Shown here: positions 30,116 to 41,034 of the stretch, one piece after another
Layout: the number at the start of each line of letters is the position of its first letter
Position numbering within the stretch: position 1 is the first letter of the stretch
Position numbers and translations under genes: made by a program
DNA from: Xiphydria camelus
Taxonomy: Eukaryota > Arthropoda > Insecta > Hymenoptera > Xiphydriidae
DNA length: 64,000 nt
Reading direction: 5' to 3'
NCBI GenBank assembly: GCA_963678675.1
Contig: OY783195.1
Coordinates: forward strand, 6,210,001 to 6,274,000
The notes under the pieces: model-generated
Told to the model about the DNA's origin: nothing
Databases searched by the model: none
What the model saw: the letters and a program-made list of their open reading frames with translations, nothing else

Positions 30116-32094
30116 TACTCTTATGTTGTGCATGGAGTAAGAGTTAATTCTAATTTCTAATCAGAATTCGAAAGTTAAGTCTATTCCACGTCATCGTTTT
30201 ATCCAGCTTTTTTTTTTATTTTTTTCTTCGTAAATCTACATTTCTCGATTGGATTCGTGAGAGTCATTCCAGAAGCTCCAGAGTAGAATCATGCAAATAT
30301 CGCATCAAATTGACATACCTTTGCTTTCATTCAATTACGGCCGACATTTATTTCTAAATCGAGAGAAACAACCAAAAAGAAAAAGAACGCAGTTAGACGT
30401 ACCTACATCGAGGTCCCCGATATAATGAGGTCTTACGATAAAACGATTAGGCACAATAGAGTCGATTACCGCAATAGCCCGGGGAAAAAGAAACGGCGAA
30501 CGTAACCCCCTTCGCGCACCCCGAAGATTAACCCCCGAACCGGCGTGAAAAAAAGGCGGAGCAAGTGGCGAAGAACGAGATTCTCCTTATATTCCTCAGA
30601 TTAGAGAGGGAGGGGGGAGAGCTTCGCGCGAGGCTCCTCGATAACCGCCGTCGTTTCTTTATCGGGCGTCGCAAAGAAACGAGCGGTCGTTACGCGCGTG
30701 ACACCGGCGATATCCGCGCGTCGCGAAGGGTGGTGGGGGAGGGAGCGAATAAGAAAAAGTAGTCCGGGGTGCGAAGCGTGTTTCATTCCGGTCGCGTAGC
30801 GTCTTCCGGTCTCTTGCCCGTTTCCGGTCTCACCGGGAGAGAATTTTCGCCGCGACGAACCCGTCGTGCGATCGTGGTGGTTGCCGCGCGCTGCAACCGG
30901 AAATGCGACGCTTCCGAATATCGTTCGACGATCGAACCGCAACCGGCGGCCGATCGAAACGCGCGACGCGCACGATTCTGCCAATAAACACGGTGGCTCC
31001 GGCGCTTACAGTCGCGCTAATTACTCGGCCCGAAAACAGCGGGGCGGAAGCTCGTTCGGCGCGTTAGCATCGACGCGGCGCAACTTGCTCCATCATCGTC
31101 ATCGTATCGATATACTTTCGTGAAATTTGCGAATCGGTGTCGCTGTGTGACGAAGAGGCGAATCAGTGTGGTGACGTGAACAGTTTTTTTTTGTTACGTT
31201 TTGGAACTGTCGGGAGGGCGGTTCGGAGGGAAATCAGGGGAGGATCTGCCCAGTTAACCTGCGAAGGGGTGGAAAAGTGAATATGACGAGGTGGGATTGA
31301 GTACCTGGCATCGTTTGGACTGCGGGTGAGATTTTGAATGATAGTAATTGATTGGAATATTGGAAAACAATTATTGCAGGAAGTTGATATCGGTATTTCA
31401 TGGAAAAAATGATTGTAATGGTGATGTCGTGAGTTTGAAAAATGAATGATGTTTATGAGAGAGAAAATAATGGTGAAAGCAAAATGTTGGGATTTGTTTA
31501 TTTTATCGGAAAATTAGTTTGTAAAAGATTATTCTATCGATTGACGTCGAAAATTTTGATGCCGCAGCAAGCAGCCGAAGCTCCGCATCATCCGATTTGT
31601 GTCAAAAATTCAGTTATCTCGGTTGAAAATCATTCTGAATTCTCGCGTTACAGATTACGCGATCAGCTGGCTGAAGTGGATGTATGTATCCTCGTTGCAG
31701 GATATTTCCTAACAATATTTGATGGTCTCTTGATCAAGTAATACGCCCAATCACCGTTGGAATAATTTTCAAGGTCACTAGCCATCTGAAAATTCGAAGA
31801 AAACCTGGAAGTGTCGGAATATTTCATAAGTCACAAGATAATTAATGTAAGAAGTCGAAAAAACGTTATACTTTTCTAGAATTTCCGTCGACATTGCTTT
31901 CGGAAATATATTCAATGACTTCATAGTTTTTTAAATTATTTAAAAAAATACATCTCTACACAACGGGATAGTCGATCAGTCAATTCCACAGATACATGTC
32001 CTGCAAACAAATCTCAAAAAAATTTATTATTTCTAACTGGATGATCTGTAGAAGTCGAGAAACTTTTTCTCGAATCTACACTTTATACACACCG
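30116..32094. other. CpG-rich block 30480-31130 with flanking unique DNA, no recognised gene
   Basis: Large mirrored frames (30601-30984 - and 30565-31123 +) are Arg-rich and pattern-free. The 31442-31741 plus frame (99 codons) has normal-looking residue use but no recognised domain, and no splice or promoter support. Confidence 0.35.
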
Positions 32095-32335
32095 TGAACA
32101 AAATTTATGTTAAGTTTAACATAATTGCATAGAAAGCTTTCATTCAATACATGATTATTAACCCTAGTAATATGTTTTTCTTTATGCGTTAATTCTAATG
32201 TAAGCGTCGTAAAAATTACGACATATTGGTATTCTAGGGTTAAAATGAATGTACTCCGGTATGAAGCTTACATTCAATTTAATGTATTGTAATTATACCT
32301 AAAGTTTAACAAATATTGATATATAATAGGTATAC
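32095..32335. mobile_element. MITE-like element with TAAGTTTAACATAATTGCAT body, hosting a TTAA element
   Basis: GTTAAGTTTAACATAATTGC, GAAAGCTTTCATTCAATAC and the inverted GAAGCTTACATTCAATTTAA, TTATACCTAAAGTTTAACA bracket a TTAA insertion (32162-32239). Related sequence: 36812-37020, 38285-38530, 38850-39000 (GCTTTTATTCAATAC, AAATATTTGTTGAGTTTC). Confidence 0.5.
32162..32239. mobile_element. 78-bp TTAA miniature element, CCCTAG termini
   Basis: TTAA at 32158-32161 and 32240-32243. Ends CCCTAGTAATATG and, inverted, CCCTAGAATACCAATATG. CCCTAG-type ends at TTAA are characteristic of the piggyBac group. It is the smallest such element in the window. Confidence 0.75.
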
Positions 32336-33422
32336 GTCATCTAAAAAAGTATATTAATTGCTACGCATATACATAGGTACAGACTATATGTGTCTACAGA
32401 TTATAGGAAAGACAAAAACGGGAACGCGAACGAGAATAAGCTGGATGACGAAAAGGTAAAGGAATAAAAGAGGGATCGCGTAGAGAGAGAGAGGGGGGGA
32501 GGGGTGAAGAGAAGGGGAGGTGAAAAAGGCTGATGGCAGCAAACTTAACCCGGATTCCGATCGAAGGTGGGGCGAGGGGAAATAGAAGAAGATCTCAACT
32601 GCGATCTTTGCGCGAGAAGTGGCGCGAGAATTTAAACTTTTAACCCGAGAACGAAAGGAGCTGCTGCAGCATCCCTCGCGCATCTCGAGATCGGACGCGA
32701 TCTTCGTCGTCGTGCGGAGAACGTTCTACGTGTGAAGCTTCGCGAGTCTCTACGTCGCGGTACTTTCTTCCGATGGAGACGAACGGTCCTCTCCCTCCCT
32801 CCTCGCGGGGGATACATGAAAGTCGCGTAAAACGCGGCTGCCGCTGAAGCTTTGAAAATCCGGGATCCGAATGCAGTTGCAGCGGGCGACCGAATGCGCG
32901 AGTAACTTCGAGAACATGCGCGAAAAATAGAACGAGAAGGAGAGGCTTTCCTCTTTTTTTGTTCCGGAGGAAATCCAAGTTTTCGATTCCTATTGCTTGG
33001 GGGTTTTTTTCCCCTCGCAAACTGCTGGTACTACACTTCGTCGGCGAGTTAACCGGCGGAGCAAGTTTGCTCGTTCGGATGACGGGGATCCGCATTTATC
33101 GATAAAAAAAGGGAACCGCTTCCACGCCCCTCCATGGCTCGTCGTCCCATTTTTCCCTGTCCTCATCACCCTGCGACGTGACGCACCAATTAAAAGTTCC
33201 GCTGTGTAGTGACGCTCGGAAGTTGCGTCATCGACGGAGAAGTAACGTCTGCATTTAATCGGTGCGGCACGGTTAACGGTTTCGCTGGGCGATGGGCATA
33301 ATTTGGTTCTCACTAATTTTTCTTATTGTAAATAGGTTTGAAAAATGTGGACAAAATTTACTCCGTATTTTTTCGTTTTTTATATTCGAGCTTATTGCTT
33401 ATTATAAAAAATGCAGCATGTA
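32336..33422. other. CpG/purine-rich block, no recognised gene
   Basis: 32440-33290 is CpG-rich with long mirrored frames (32640-33095 -, 32990-33313 -). No family resemblance. Confidence 0.35.
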
Positions 33423-33665
33423 CACTGCGAAAAATAACCTGGTCGATTTAACAGAAATCCTGGAGACCATGATCAAATCGTTTGGTGAAATATGGATCCT
33501 TCATCTGTGTTTGGTTAAGCTGATCATTTTTTGGTTAGAATAACTAGATATGTAGTTAGAATAACTAAATATTTGGTTCAATTTGTTAGTATTTCGGTTA
33601 GAATAACTAAACATGTTTAATCCGAGGCGTTTTGCCATTTTCACCGCGTTATTTTTCTCATTATA
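33423..33665. mobile_element. MITE family 1, copy G
   Basis: CACTGCGAAAAATAACCTGG at the left after TA; GCGTTATTTTTCTCATTA at the right. GGAGACCATGATCAAATCG, GGATCCTTCATCTGTG and GGTTAGAATAACTA words match the family. Confidence 0.75.
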
Positions 33666-33700
33666 CGACATAGCTTTCAGAACGGATGGAGTATACTTCG

Positions 33701-33774
33701 GTTTACGTATGCAGTTAATTCGAAATATGCTTCACCTTCTCTCGGAGCCTGGGAGTGTGTGTGTGAACACCCTG
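33701..33774. mobile_element. CAGGGTG-family MITE, right half only
   Basis: GTTAATTCGAAATATGCTTC, CTCTCGGAGCCTGGG and GTGAACACCCTG match the right half of 28675-28886, with a small GT expansion. TA follows. The left half is absent. Confidence 0.65.
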
Positions 33775-34228
33775 TATATCTCTCTCGCACTCGTTGCTTG
33801 GCATAAATACGTCTCTCATGGCTTTTTAATGATGTCGTAATACGGCTGAGAAAAGCGCACTTATAACTTTGCGAATGATTATTTTTTTGGATATTTTCTT
33901 TTTTGTGAGACATTAGATATGCATACGGATTATAGATTGAATTGAAATATTTGTTTTATGCAATAACCGAATTACGTTATGATTTCGAGAGCTGCGTGAT
34001 TCGATGCATCGAAATGCAGTTCGATATTAGAAAGTGAAATAAAAATTGAGTTCTCTCCTATTCCCCTAGAGTTTATTTAACTTTTGTAATTAGGCGGATC
34101 AAATAGATTTTTCTCAGATGCTTTCGTGCTTTCTAAAGTAATAGTTCACCTATATTATTACTTTTTCTATATATGTCGCGTCATATGAATCAATTTTACT
34201 TGAAATCCTGAACTGCAATCGAGTTTAA
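33775..34228. other. AT-rich non-coding, nothing recognised
   Basis: No repeat ends or coding pattern were seen. Confidence 0.4.
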
Positions 34229-34479
34229 CCCTTCAAGTTTTACTGGGAGAATAGTTTCCCACCAGGCCTAAGTCTCCTAGCTGATGTTTTAATGGGAAAC
34301 TAATACTACACAAGATAAATGTAAATTCTAATACATATGAAAAAATAATATAAATAAGTAAGTATCTATAATTTTAAAAAATATGAAAACAATTTTTCAT
34401 GGCAAGAAATATTATATACATAAAAAGAGTTCCTATAATGTGTTTTAAAATGTGTCCCAGTCTTCTGCCACTTAAAGGG
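34229..34479. mobile_element. 251-bp TTAA MITE, CCCTTCAAG family
   Basis: TTAA at 34225-34228 and 34480-34483. Left CCCTTCAAGTTTTACTGGG; right GCCACTTAAAGGG. AATAGTTTCCCACCAGG and CTAATGGGAAACTAATAC-like words form an inner hairpin. A truncated copy is at 57254-57380. Confidence 0.75.
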
Positions 34480-34483
34480 TTAA

Positions 34484-35599
34484 TAACTGATGCAGAAAAG
34501 GGTATTGAACGAAATCGCGTGCGATCGCTCATCGAAATATCCACCCCCGCTGCAAATTACATCTTTCGTTCCTTCTCGCCTTTTCGACGTCAGCAACGCG
34601 CCCCTTTCCCGTCGATCTCCCGAATTGCGAAAGCTTCGAAGGGCGGCCGACCCCATCGCATTCCTCCCCCATAATAATCGTAATACGATCGTATACAAAG
34701 ACGTAATTAAATTGGGGGTTTCCGTTTCCTCGACGATCTTTGATCCCCCGGGCGGTTCGGCGTCATAAATAAATAAATAATAAGAGCTTTTCCGGCATCT
34801 CTCCTATAAGTGTCCGACTTCAAATCAACTGTGCGTTAATTAAATTCAAACTGACGTTTAATTTTAAACTGAACGTGCGTCAATTAAATTGAAAATGGTC
34901 ACTCGTTTCCGTTGGGGAAATGAAAAATTCTTATGCAAAAATTACAAATAGACTTGTACGAATTCTCATTGTCGCATCGAATTTGCTGTTTCATTCGATA
35001 TTTGTGCAACTTTTTCGAATTCATGATTATGCTTTTACGAGATATCAACGCCGAGAAAATAGCTTATTAATAGTTAAGCGGGCTTGGAAGTCAGCAGGAA
35101 ATTCTGATTCCCCTGGTCCTTTGAAATCAACTTTCCCCCACTTGCAAGAATCCCATAGTGTTACACATTTTTTAACCAATGTTGTTTACGGAAAATTATC
35201 ACTATGTTTGAAAAATTTGTTTCACCGGTTTCTCCGAAATTATTCATTTTCGCGAAGGGAAATAATTTTTTTTCGAAATCTACGTGCCATACTACATTTC
35301 CTGAAACAGAATCGTCTCAGGCTACGACTCAAATTAATAAAAATATTGTTATTATAACAACATAGCCGCCGTCGTCAATCGGATTGTCTGCTAGTAGTAA
35401 TTTTATTATTTTCCGATTTCGTTACCAATTGTGGTTATGGCTTTAGGAAATAATTTCGGTCTATTTATGTGTGAAAAGTGCCTTCACTTTATGATTTTCG
35501 TTCAAATTACGGAGAAAGTATAGTAAAACAAAATTCTAGTTTCTCTTCTGGGAAGAACTAAGTTTCACATTTGTCTCTAGAAGGGGACACTAGTTGTAC
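34484..35599. other. Mixed non-coding, no recognised gene
   Basis: 34490-34780 is CpG-rich. The 145-codon plus frame at 34920-35357 is long for AT-rich DNA but Leu/Arg/Phe-rich and unrecognised, without promoter or splice evidence. Confidence 0.35.
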
Positions 35600-35850
35600 T
35601 CCATGGTGGGCTATAGGTCCGTTTAATAAGTGTCATTTCAAATACGTCGAAATAAATATTTCGTTAGGACAAGAAAATATACGTTAATTATTAAAATGTT
35701 TAATTCATTCAAAAAGTTGCTTCAAAGAATTTAATCATGCCAAATAAATATTGTAATAGCTAACAAATATTTATTTATTCTAATAAAATGTTTATTTCGC
35801 TATATTCAAATAAATATTTATTAACTACAAATACATTTTTTTCGGTAAAA
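35600..35850. mobile_element. MITE family 2, degraded copy
   Basis: CGAAATAAATATTTCGTTAG, ATGCCAAATAAATATTGTAA, ATAAATATTTATTAACTACA and TTTTTTTCGGTAA resemble 28313-28560 and 62617-62871 inverted. The left terminus is unclear. Confidence 0.5.
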
Positions 35851-36574
35851 GATTCAGTACAATTCGTATACTTTTCTTCACTTAGAAATGATTAATACGC
35901 AACATATATGTATACTTATTCATAAAAAACCTAATAAATAGAAATTCGATACGAATCGTATTCCTAACGACGTGCGATGGCTATGGAAATAGGACCTTTA
36001 TTGAAACGGTTCTAGCCCGTTTTAACGCACCACCCTTAGTACGTATACCTCCCCGGCTTTGATATGCTTTCAATCTCTTTCTCCTACTTACGTCGCGTTA
36101 CACTCGAACGCGTAGAATGCGAAGGAGTCTCGTAAAAGCCGTCCCCCCCTCACTCGTATACTGCATTTACCGCGGGGAAAAAATGAAGATAATACCGCTC
36201 GTAAGAGTGGCACCGTATTGTATATTGTTTTCCCAGCCGGGGCGAACTGGCCTCTCGCTTTGAGGGTGCTTTCGGAGGAGTTCGAGGGTGCTTTTACAGT
36301 CTCGTGACAATTTGTGCCCGGCGCGACGATTCTCGGCTTCTCCGCGCGCGCGCCTCGTTTCAGGGGGTGCAGAGAATTAACGTCTAATTAAGTGCGCCGT
36401 TTTATGTATATCGTTTCCCGCCGTCTTCTAGCGCGGCTGGTATTTGAGATATTTTCGAGTTCCACCGCTGTGCTGACGAGTGGATGCAGTTCCTTGCACC
36501 ATTTGAAGTTAGAGAGCTTTTGATGACTTTATTATATCGAGAGATTAATTAAGCGATGGAAGCAGAGGGACATC
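35851..36574. other. CpG-leaning non-coding block, nothing recognised
   Basis: No ORF over 60 codons and no repeat was identified. Confidence 0.4.
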
Positions 36575-36765
36575 CCAGGCGGAAAAATGTTGTATATAAT
36601 CCATATGTGATTTTAGTCACATGGGTATGAATTATATAATTTCTATTGTATATTAACCATATAAAGACTATGTACAGATTTTTGAATGTTTATATAAACC
36701 CTATATAGTCATTATATGTATATAATAGAAATTATATAGAAAATATATAGAATTTTTCCGCCAGG
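36575..36765. mobile_element. Palindromic MITE, CC(A/T)GGCGGAAAA termini, copy 1
   Basis: CCAGGCGGAAAAATGTTG at the left and inverted CCTGGCGGAAAAATTC at the right. The interior has TATATAATCCATATG-like dyads (TATA/CCATAT words on both strands). Same family as 37021-37243. Confidence 0.65.
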
Positions 36766-36811
36766 TTACAATCGCGATCCTGTGGGAATCTGGTTCGAGT
36801 CGAGAGATAAA

Positions 36812-37020
36812 CCACTTATAAGAACAATTTGCATTAAATTTAATATAATTGCATGCGAAGCTTTTATTCAATACGTCATCGTGAAAATTAATATACTCCC
36901 TCGTGAAATTTACATGAAATATTTGTTGAGTTTCTCATAAAATTATATTATATTTAATACAAATCTCATAACGGAGTATATTAATTTCCAAAATAACATA
37001 TTAGATAAAAGCTTTATACG
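36812..37020. repeat. AT-rich repeat unit (GCTTTTATTCAATACG)
   Basis: ATTTAATATAATTGCATGCG, GAAGCTTTTATTCAATACG and TGAAATATTTGTTGAGTTTC relate to 32095-32335 and 38850-39000. The right part AGTATATTAATTTCC and AAAAGCTTTATACG mirrors the left. It lies between two CGGAAAA palindromic MITEs. Confidence 0.45.
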
Positions 37021-37243
37021 CCCAGGCGGAAAAGTTCTATGTGGTTTGTATATAGTCCACGTATGGATTTGGTTTTATATGGATTATATATGATTTCTAT
37101 AAAAACCATGTATGGGCTCTATAAAACCACATAGTGTCCATATATGGTTTATATAGAAATAATATACATAACACATATATAATCCACATAGGGCCAAATC
37201 CATATATGGACTATATAATGCATATTGAATTTTTCCGTCTGGG
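37021..37243. mobile_element. Palindromic MITE, CCCAGGCGGAAAA termini, copy 2
   Basis: CCCAGGCGGAAAAGTTCTAT and inverted CCCAGACGGAAAAATTCAAT. Repeated inner dyads of the type TATATAGTCCA(C/T)(G/A)TATGG and CCACATAG. Longer than copy 1. Confidence 0.7.
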
Positions 37244-38284
37244 CGGGTACAATTATACTAAATTGCAATAATAGTTTTTCTTACAACGCAGAACATGATA
37301 AAATGTGACGAAAGAAAAATACTTGTCAAGTCCTTTGAATCTATTAAAGGGGACAATATGTACTCGTACGTACGAAAGCCAACATCAAAATATTTAATTA
37401 CTCCTGAAAGTTTCAATTAATAATATTGAAAATATAAAATTATTATTACACCACTATTGTAAAAAGTAGTGTAGAAAAATCTGTCCTCGACTTTAACTAC
37501 ACACCCTCGTGGATGAATCTCGAATCCAGTTCGTACACGGATCGATCTCGAGTACCTGTTAATCTTCAGATTAACTAAGTTTAGTACAACGCAGAAGACC
37601 GTGTAGACAATTCATTGCTCGTCTCCCAGCGATAAACGTGTAGTAGGTAATTACTCATGAAAGGCGAGAAATGAGCAGGTAATGTAGTATTTAGAGTGGA
37701 GCTCGAGTATGTGAAAGGAGTGAGCTTTCTGTATAAGCGTACAATCCGGGGCCACGAGGGTAAATACTCAGTGTATAACGCGATTAGTTCGCGCATGTCG
37801 AGCTGTACATACCCAAGTGTCCCGTATACCCCTGTATAGATATACGGGTCAGCCACTGGATCGATCGATTTCTCGAATTCGCCTGACGTAATGAACATTA
37901 GCGGACGTTTTGATTTACGGGACAGTTTGATTTTCGAGAGGGACAATAACCGCCAATTTGTAAATCGCGTCGTAAATCTGCAGCTGGCCCCACTCTATGT
38001 CGCGCCGCGACGCGACGTGTAGGTCGCATCGCGCGGTCGGGTGAGCTCTCTCTCTCTCTCTCTCTCTCTCTGGGCTATTTGTAGGATTGGATTAAACGAT
38101 TGAAACCGCGTAAAAAAAGAGGCCCTCGTCGATTCGGCTCACCCCCATCGGTATACGCGGAACGAAGCGCGCGTTTTCCCCCGTACGCGTGGATTTATCT
38201 CGTGGAATAGAGACGCGTGTTTGTAACGAGAGTATCGACACTTTGTGTGTGTCATGGGTTATCTCGAATCGGCGACCAAACTCA
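37244..38284. other. Unique sequence with (CT)n tract, no supported gene
   Basis: The 121-codon minus frame 37581-37946 has ordinary residue use (starts MSLSKIKLSRKSKRPLMF) but no recognised family, no promoter and no splice evidence. CpG-rich DNA begins near 37960. (CT)n at 38046-38071. Confidence 0.35.
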
Positions 38285-38530
38285 TATGTGTGCCGTGAGA
38301 AAAATTTCTTTTAAATTGAATGTAATTGTATATATAGAGCTTTTATATCCAAACTATAAGAAAAATTTGTATTTTTAATATCATTTTACATAAAGTTTTT
38401 TTTCCAATATTATGTAATTATGAATATTATTAGCACTTTGTAAAATTTGTATGAAATATTTGTCGAACTCTATATACAATTCACTCATTTTCATAAAAGC
38501 TTTGTATACAGTCTTGTATATTATGTCTAG
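38285..38530. repeat. AT-rich MITE-like unit, GTGAGAAAAATTTCTTTTAA start
   Basis: The left CCGTGAGAAAAATTTC and GAATGTAATTGTATATA, and the right ATAAAAGCTTTGTATAC and ACAATTCACTCATTTTC, are loosely mirrored and resemble 36812-37020. Ends uncertain. Confidence 0.4.
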
Positions 38531-38556
38531 AAGGTGATTTTTCGTAATAAGTACTT

Positions 38557-38796
38557 TTTCTCCCTTTGTATGAAACCAAAAACGATAAATGAGGTACTAT
38601 TCTAAAGGTTATGTTCTCCGCTTTTTGACGAATTGTTAATTTATAATTGCACATTGTACTATTTGTTTAAAAATCGGAGATAAATATTGACTTCTGACAA
38701 AGATAACGCATAATCTATACTCATTCCATATCTTCTGCATTTGCGTTCCCCATCTTCTGTCGTCTGCGGAATTTCCGTTACGGGTCCACTAGTTAT
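38557..38796. repeat. Dispersed repeat, copy 2 (uninterrupted site)
   Basis: TTTTTCTCCCTTTGTATGAAA, TTGTTAATTTATAATTGCAC, AACGCATAATCTATACTCAT and TGTCGTCTGCGGAATTTCC match 28568-29015. The MITE present there is absent here: GCACATTGTACTATTTG reads straight through. Confidence 0.75.
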
Positions 38797-39875
38797 ATGT
38801 ATATTAATTAAGATTGATGCAAGTATCTTTTAAGGGCAGAGTGCATGACTACTAAAATTAACACACTCCCTTATTAAATTCCTGCTAAATATTTGTTGAG
38901 TTTCATATACAATTATGTTAAGTATAATATGAATTTCATAAGAGGGATGTTTAGTTTTATTATCACGTATTGGATACAATTTTGATATAAAATACATTTC
39001 GATTAAAAGTAGTAGAAACCTTGCTTACAGTGCGTGGAACAAAATCTGAAATTTAATGTTGATAATTATTTAATCGTGAGAAACTGTATAGACATTATTC
39101 CCCCCGGGTATTTCACAAACTGTCTTCGGCGTGCTTTCCTCTCTTCCCTGACGACGCCCCTTTAATCGAAGACGTACTATTAACCATGAAATACCTCCAT
39201 CCCATACGGAAACAGGATATGGATCGGTATCCCCGGGAAAGCGGTACTTCGACTACCGGCACAAAGAGTTTACCGTGACAAGCTGTCGCGCGCTCGACCG
39301 AGCAAATTGAGGGCTATAAAGTGCGATCGAGCGACGGAGGAGTAAAGGCTCTCGCCATTCCTGGCCCCGTTCCGTATCCCTGCGATCATCCGGGATGCGT
39401 TACACTCTCCGTTTATCCCTCTCCCCGCCTCGTTACGGGCTGGCACGGACTCGGGGTCCTCTCATCGTGCGCGCGAACGTCGTTAGCAGACGTCATCCCC
39501 GTCGTCGTTTCACGCGAGACGCACAAGCGCCGCAGGAGAGGGAGAGAGATAGAGCAACCTTCGGATGCCTCCACGCGCGCAATTCGGCATTCAAAGGTTC
39601 CGATTGAAAGGGCTTTCACCCGGCGGCGTCCGCGCGATCGTTGGGCTGGGAGGGGGGAGTAGAGGCTTACGGCATTATTAAAGGAACAGCGTCGAGTACA
39701 GATGGTACAACGGGATCTCGCGTTAAACTCGCGATAAAACTCGGAAATTACGTCCAAGCGCGCGTTTGGGTATGCGTATGGATTCGTTAATAACTGCAGC
39801 GCTGTTAATCCGGTTACGCTGTGGAGTGCAGCGTAGTGCATTTTCTGAAGTTGTCTGTACACTAAATATACGTGC
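38797..39875. other. Repeat remnant (38850-39000) then CpG-rich block, no recognised gene
   Basis: 38850-39000 resembles 36812-37020 (AAATATTTGTTGAGTTTC). 39300-39870 is CpG-rich with mirrored frames (39321-39662 + and 39413-39862 -) lacking any family pattern. Confidence 0.4.
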
Positions 39876-40045
39876 GCGAATGTCGCACGGGAAACGGACC
39901 AGGCGAGGGCCTTCTGAATTTCTCTGAATTTGACTTCAGCAGTGCAATTTATGAATCACTCGAGCACCGTCCAAGCACCGCCGAAGTCAAATTCAGAGAA
40001 ATTCAGAAGGCCCCCGGCCTGGTCGGTTTCCCGTGCGACATTCGG
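39876..40045. mobile_element. About 170-bp near-perfect palindromic element
   Basis: The arms GAATGTCGCACGGGAAAC and GGGCCTTCTGAATTTCTC, TGAATTTGACTTC(A/G)GC are inverted at the right end over about 75 bp with few mismatches. The right end inverts to TA-CCGAATGTC; the left end reads GCGCGAATGTC, slightly offset. The inner GACTTCGGCGGTGCTTGG and GGTGCTCGAGT are shared with 7134-7380. The 73-codon ORF across it (39872-40093) is an artefact of the palindrome. Confidence 0.75.
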
Positions 40046-40445
40046 TATACACACATGCGTATATCTGGTGTACAGACAACTTTATATATATAATATGTAA
40101 AACGCATAAACAAAAAGCATACTTTGGAGACTTTCGGATAGGTATATACAATACGCATTGTTTAGCACTCTGTTAGTTGACAGAACGTCACCACCCGATG
40201 GCGCTACCGTGAACATATTTAGGCAATTTCGACAATTAAGGAGAACGACAATTACGCGGAATCTAATATCATATTCGTATTATGGACAATCTGTTTATAA
40301 TATCCGATGTATGAACAAGCATCGACATGCACATAAAATACTTAAACAATTATTTATAAGCTATGGTCTTAAACTATGCATTACATATTATATGTGATAT
40401 ACAGAAAAGTATACTTAACGTTATGATCTTAAACTTCAACTGGAT
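40046..40445. other. AT-rich non-coding, nothing recognised
   Basis: Only a short segment, CACCACCCGATGGCGCTACC at about 40190, is GC-rich. No gene or repeat supported. Confidence 0.4.
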
Positions 40446-40447
40446 TA

Positions 40448-40977
40448 CAGTCTGTCACGTAAGAGTGTAGCGGCGATTACTCGCTGGAAATGAATCGTAC
40501 GCTGTACCTTTTTTTTCTATTGTAGAGGGAACCCTTGCCGTTTGTGCAGTTCCATTAGTAACACGTCCAGTCTCCTCCAGCATCGATAATTGCATCTCCG
40601 AGGCGATTTTCGGCGCATTCTTTCGGGAAAGACCTCCAAATTTTTCGAATTTGTCGAGAGAGCTGAGCCAAATTGCAGGACCGGTTTCTACGAAGCTTCA
40701 GCTTGATTAGTGCCCAAACATGTTCGATGGGATTTGCATCGGGCGACTGAGATGGTCAATCTAAAGTGACAACGCATTTCTTTCCACGATTTGCATACTT
40801 TACTCCGATGTTTTCGGATCGTTGTCCTCTTGAAGGATCCAATTCTTCTTCTTTTTCTTGCTATTTTCCATGCTGCGCAAACGACAAGGGTTCCCTCTTC
40901 ATTAGAAAAAAAAAAGGTACATGCGTATGATTCATTTCCTACAAGTAATCGTCGCTACGCTCTTACGTGATAGACTG
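40448..40977 (-). mobile_element. 530-bp internally deleted Tc1-type transposon, TA duplication
   Basis: TA at 40446-40447 and 40978-40979. The TIRs are about 70 bp: CAGTCTGTCACGTAAGAG at one end, inverted CAGTCTATCACGTAAGAG at the other, continuing through GAAATGAATC(G/A)TACGC to TGTACCTTTTTTTT. Between them lies the 3' third of a transposase on the minus strand. The N-terminal part is deleted, so the element cannot encode a working enzyme. Confidence 0.85.
40555..40880 (-). pseudogene. Tc1-type transposase C-terminal remnant
   Basis: On the minus strand one frame reads ILQEDNDPK, the usual setting of the second catalytic aspartate. After a stop and a frame change comes SPDANPIEHVWALIKLKLRR, containing the catalytic glutamate of the DD34E triad, then GDAIIDAGG-type residues near the C-terminus. 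The first aspartate and the whole DNA-binding region are missing. It lies within TA-flanked TIRs, as expected for a deletion derivative moved in trans by an intact relative. Confidence 0.75.
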
Positions 40978-41034
40978 TATATACAAGTACATTAATCTAA
41001 CCACTATTGTGAAATACATTGCAGAGAGAATTCC

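Noticed and set aside
34920..35357. 145-codon plus-strand frame
   Set aside because: Ordinary-looking but with no recognised family, low-complexity Leu/Arg/Phe end and no gene context.
37581..37946. 121-codon minus-strand frame
   Set aside because: No family, no promoter or splice support; kept only as a note in the surrounding stretch.
39872..40093. 73-codon ORF
   Set aside because: Produced by the palindromic element at 39876-40045.
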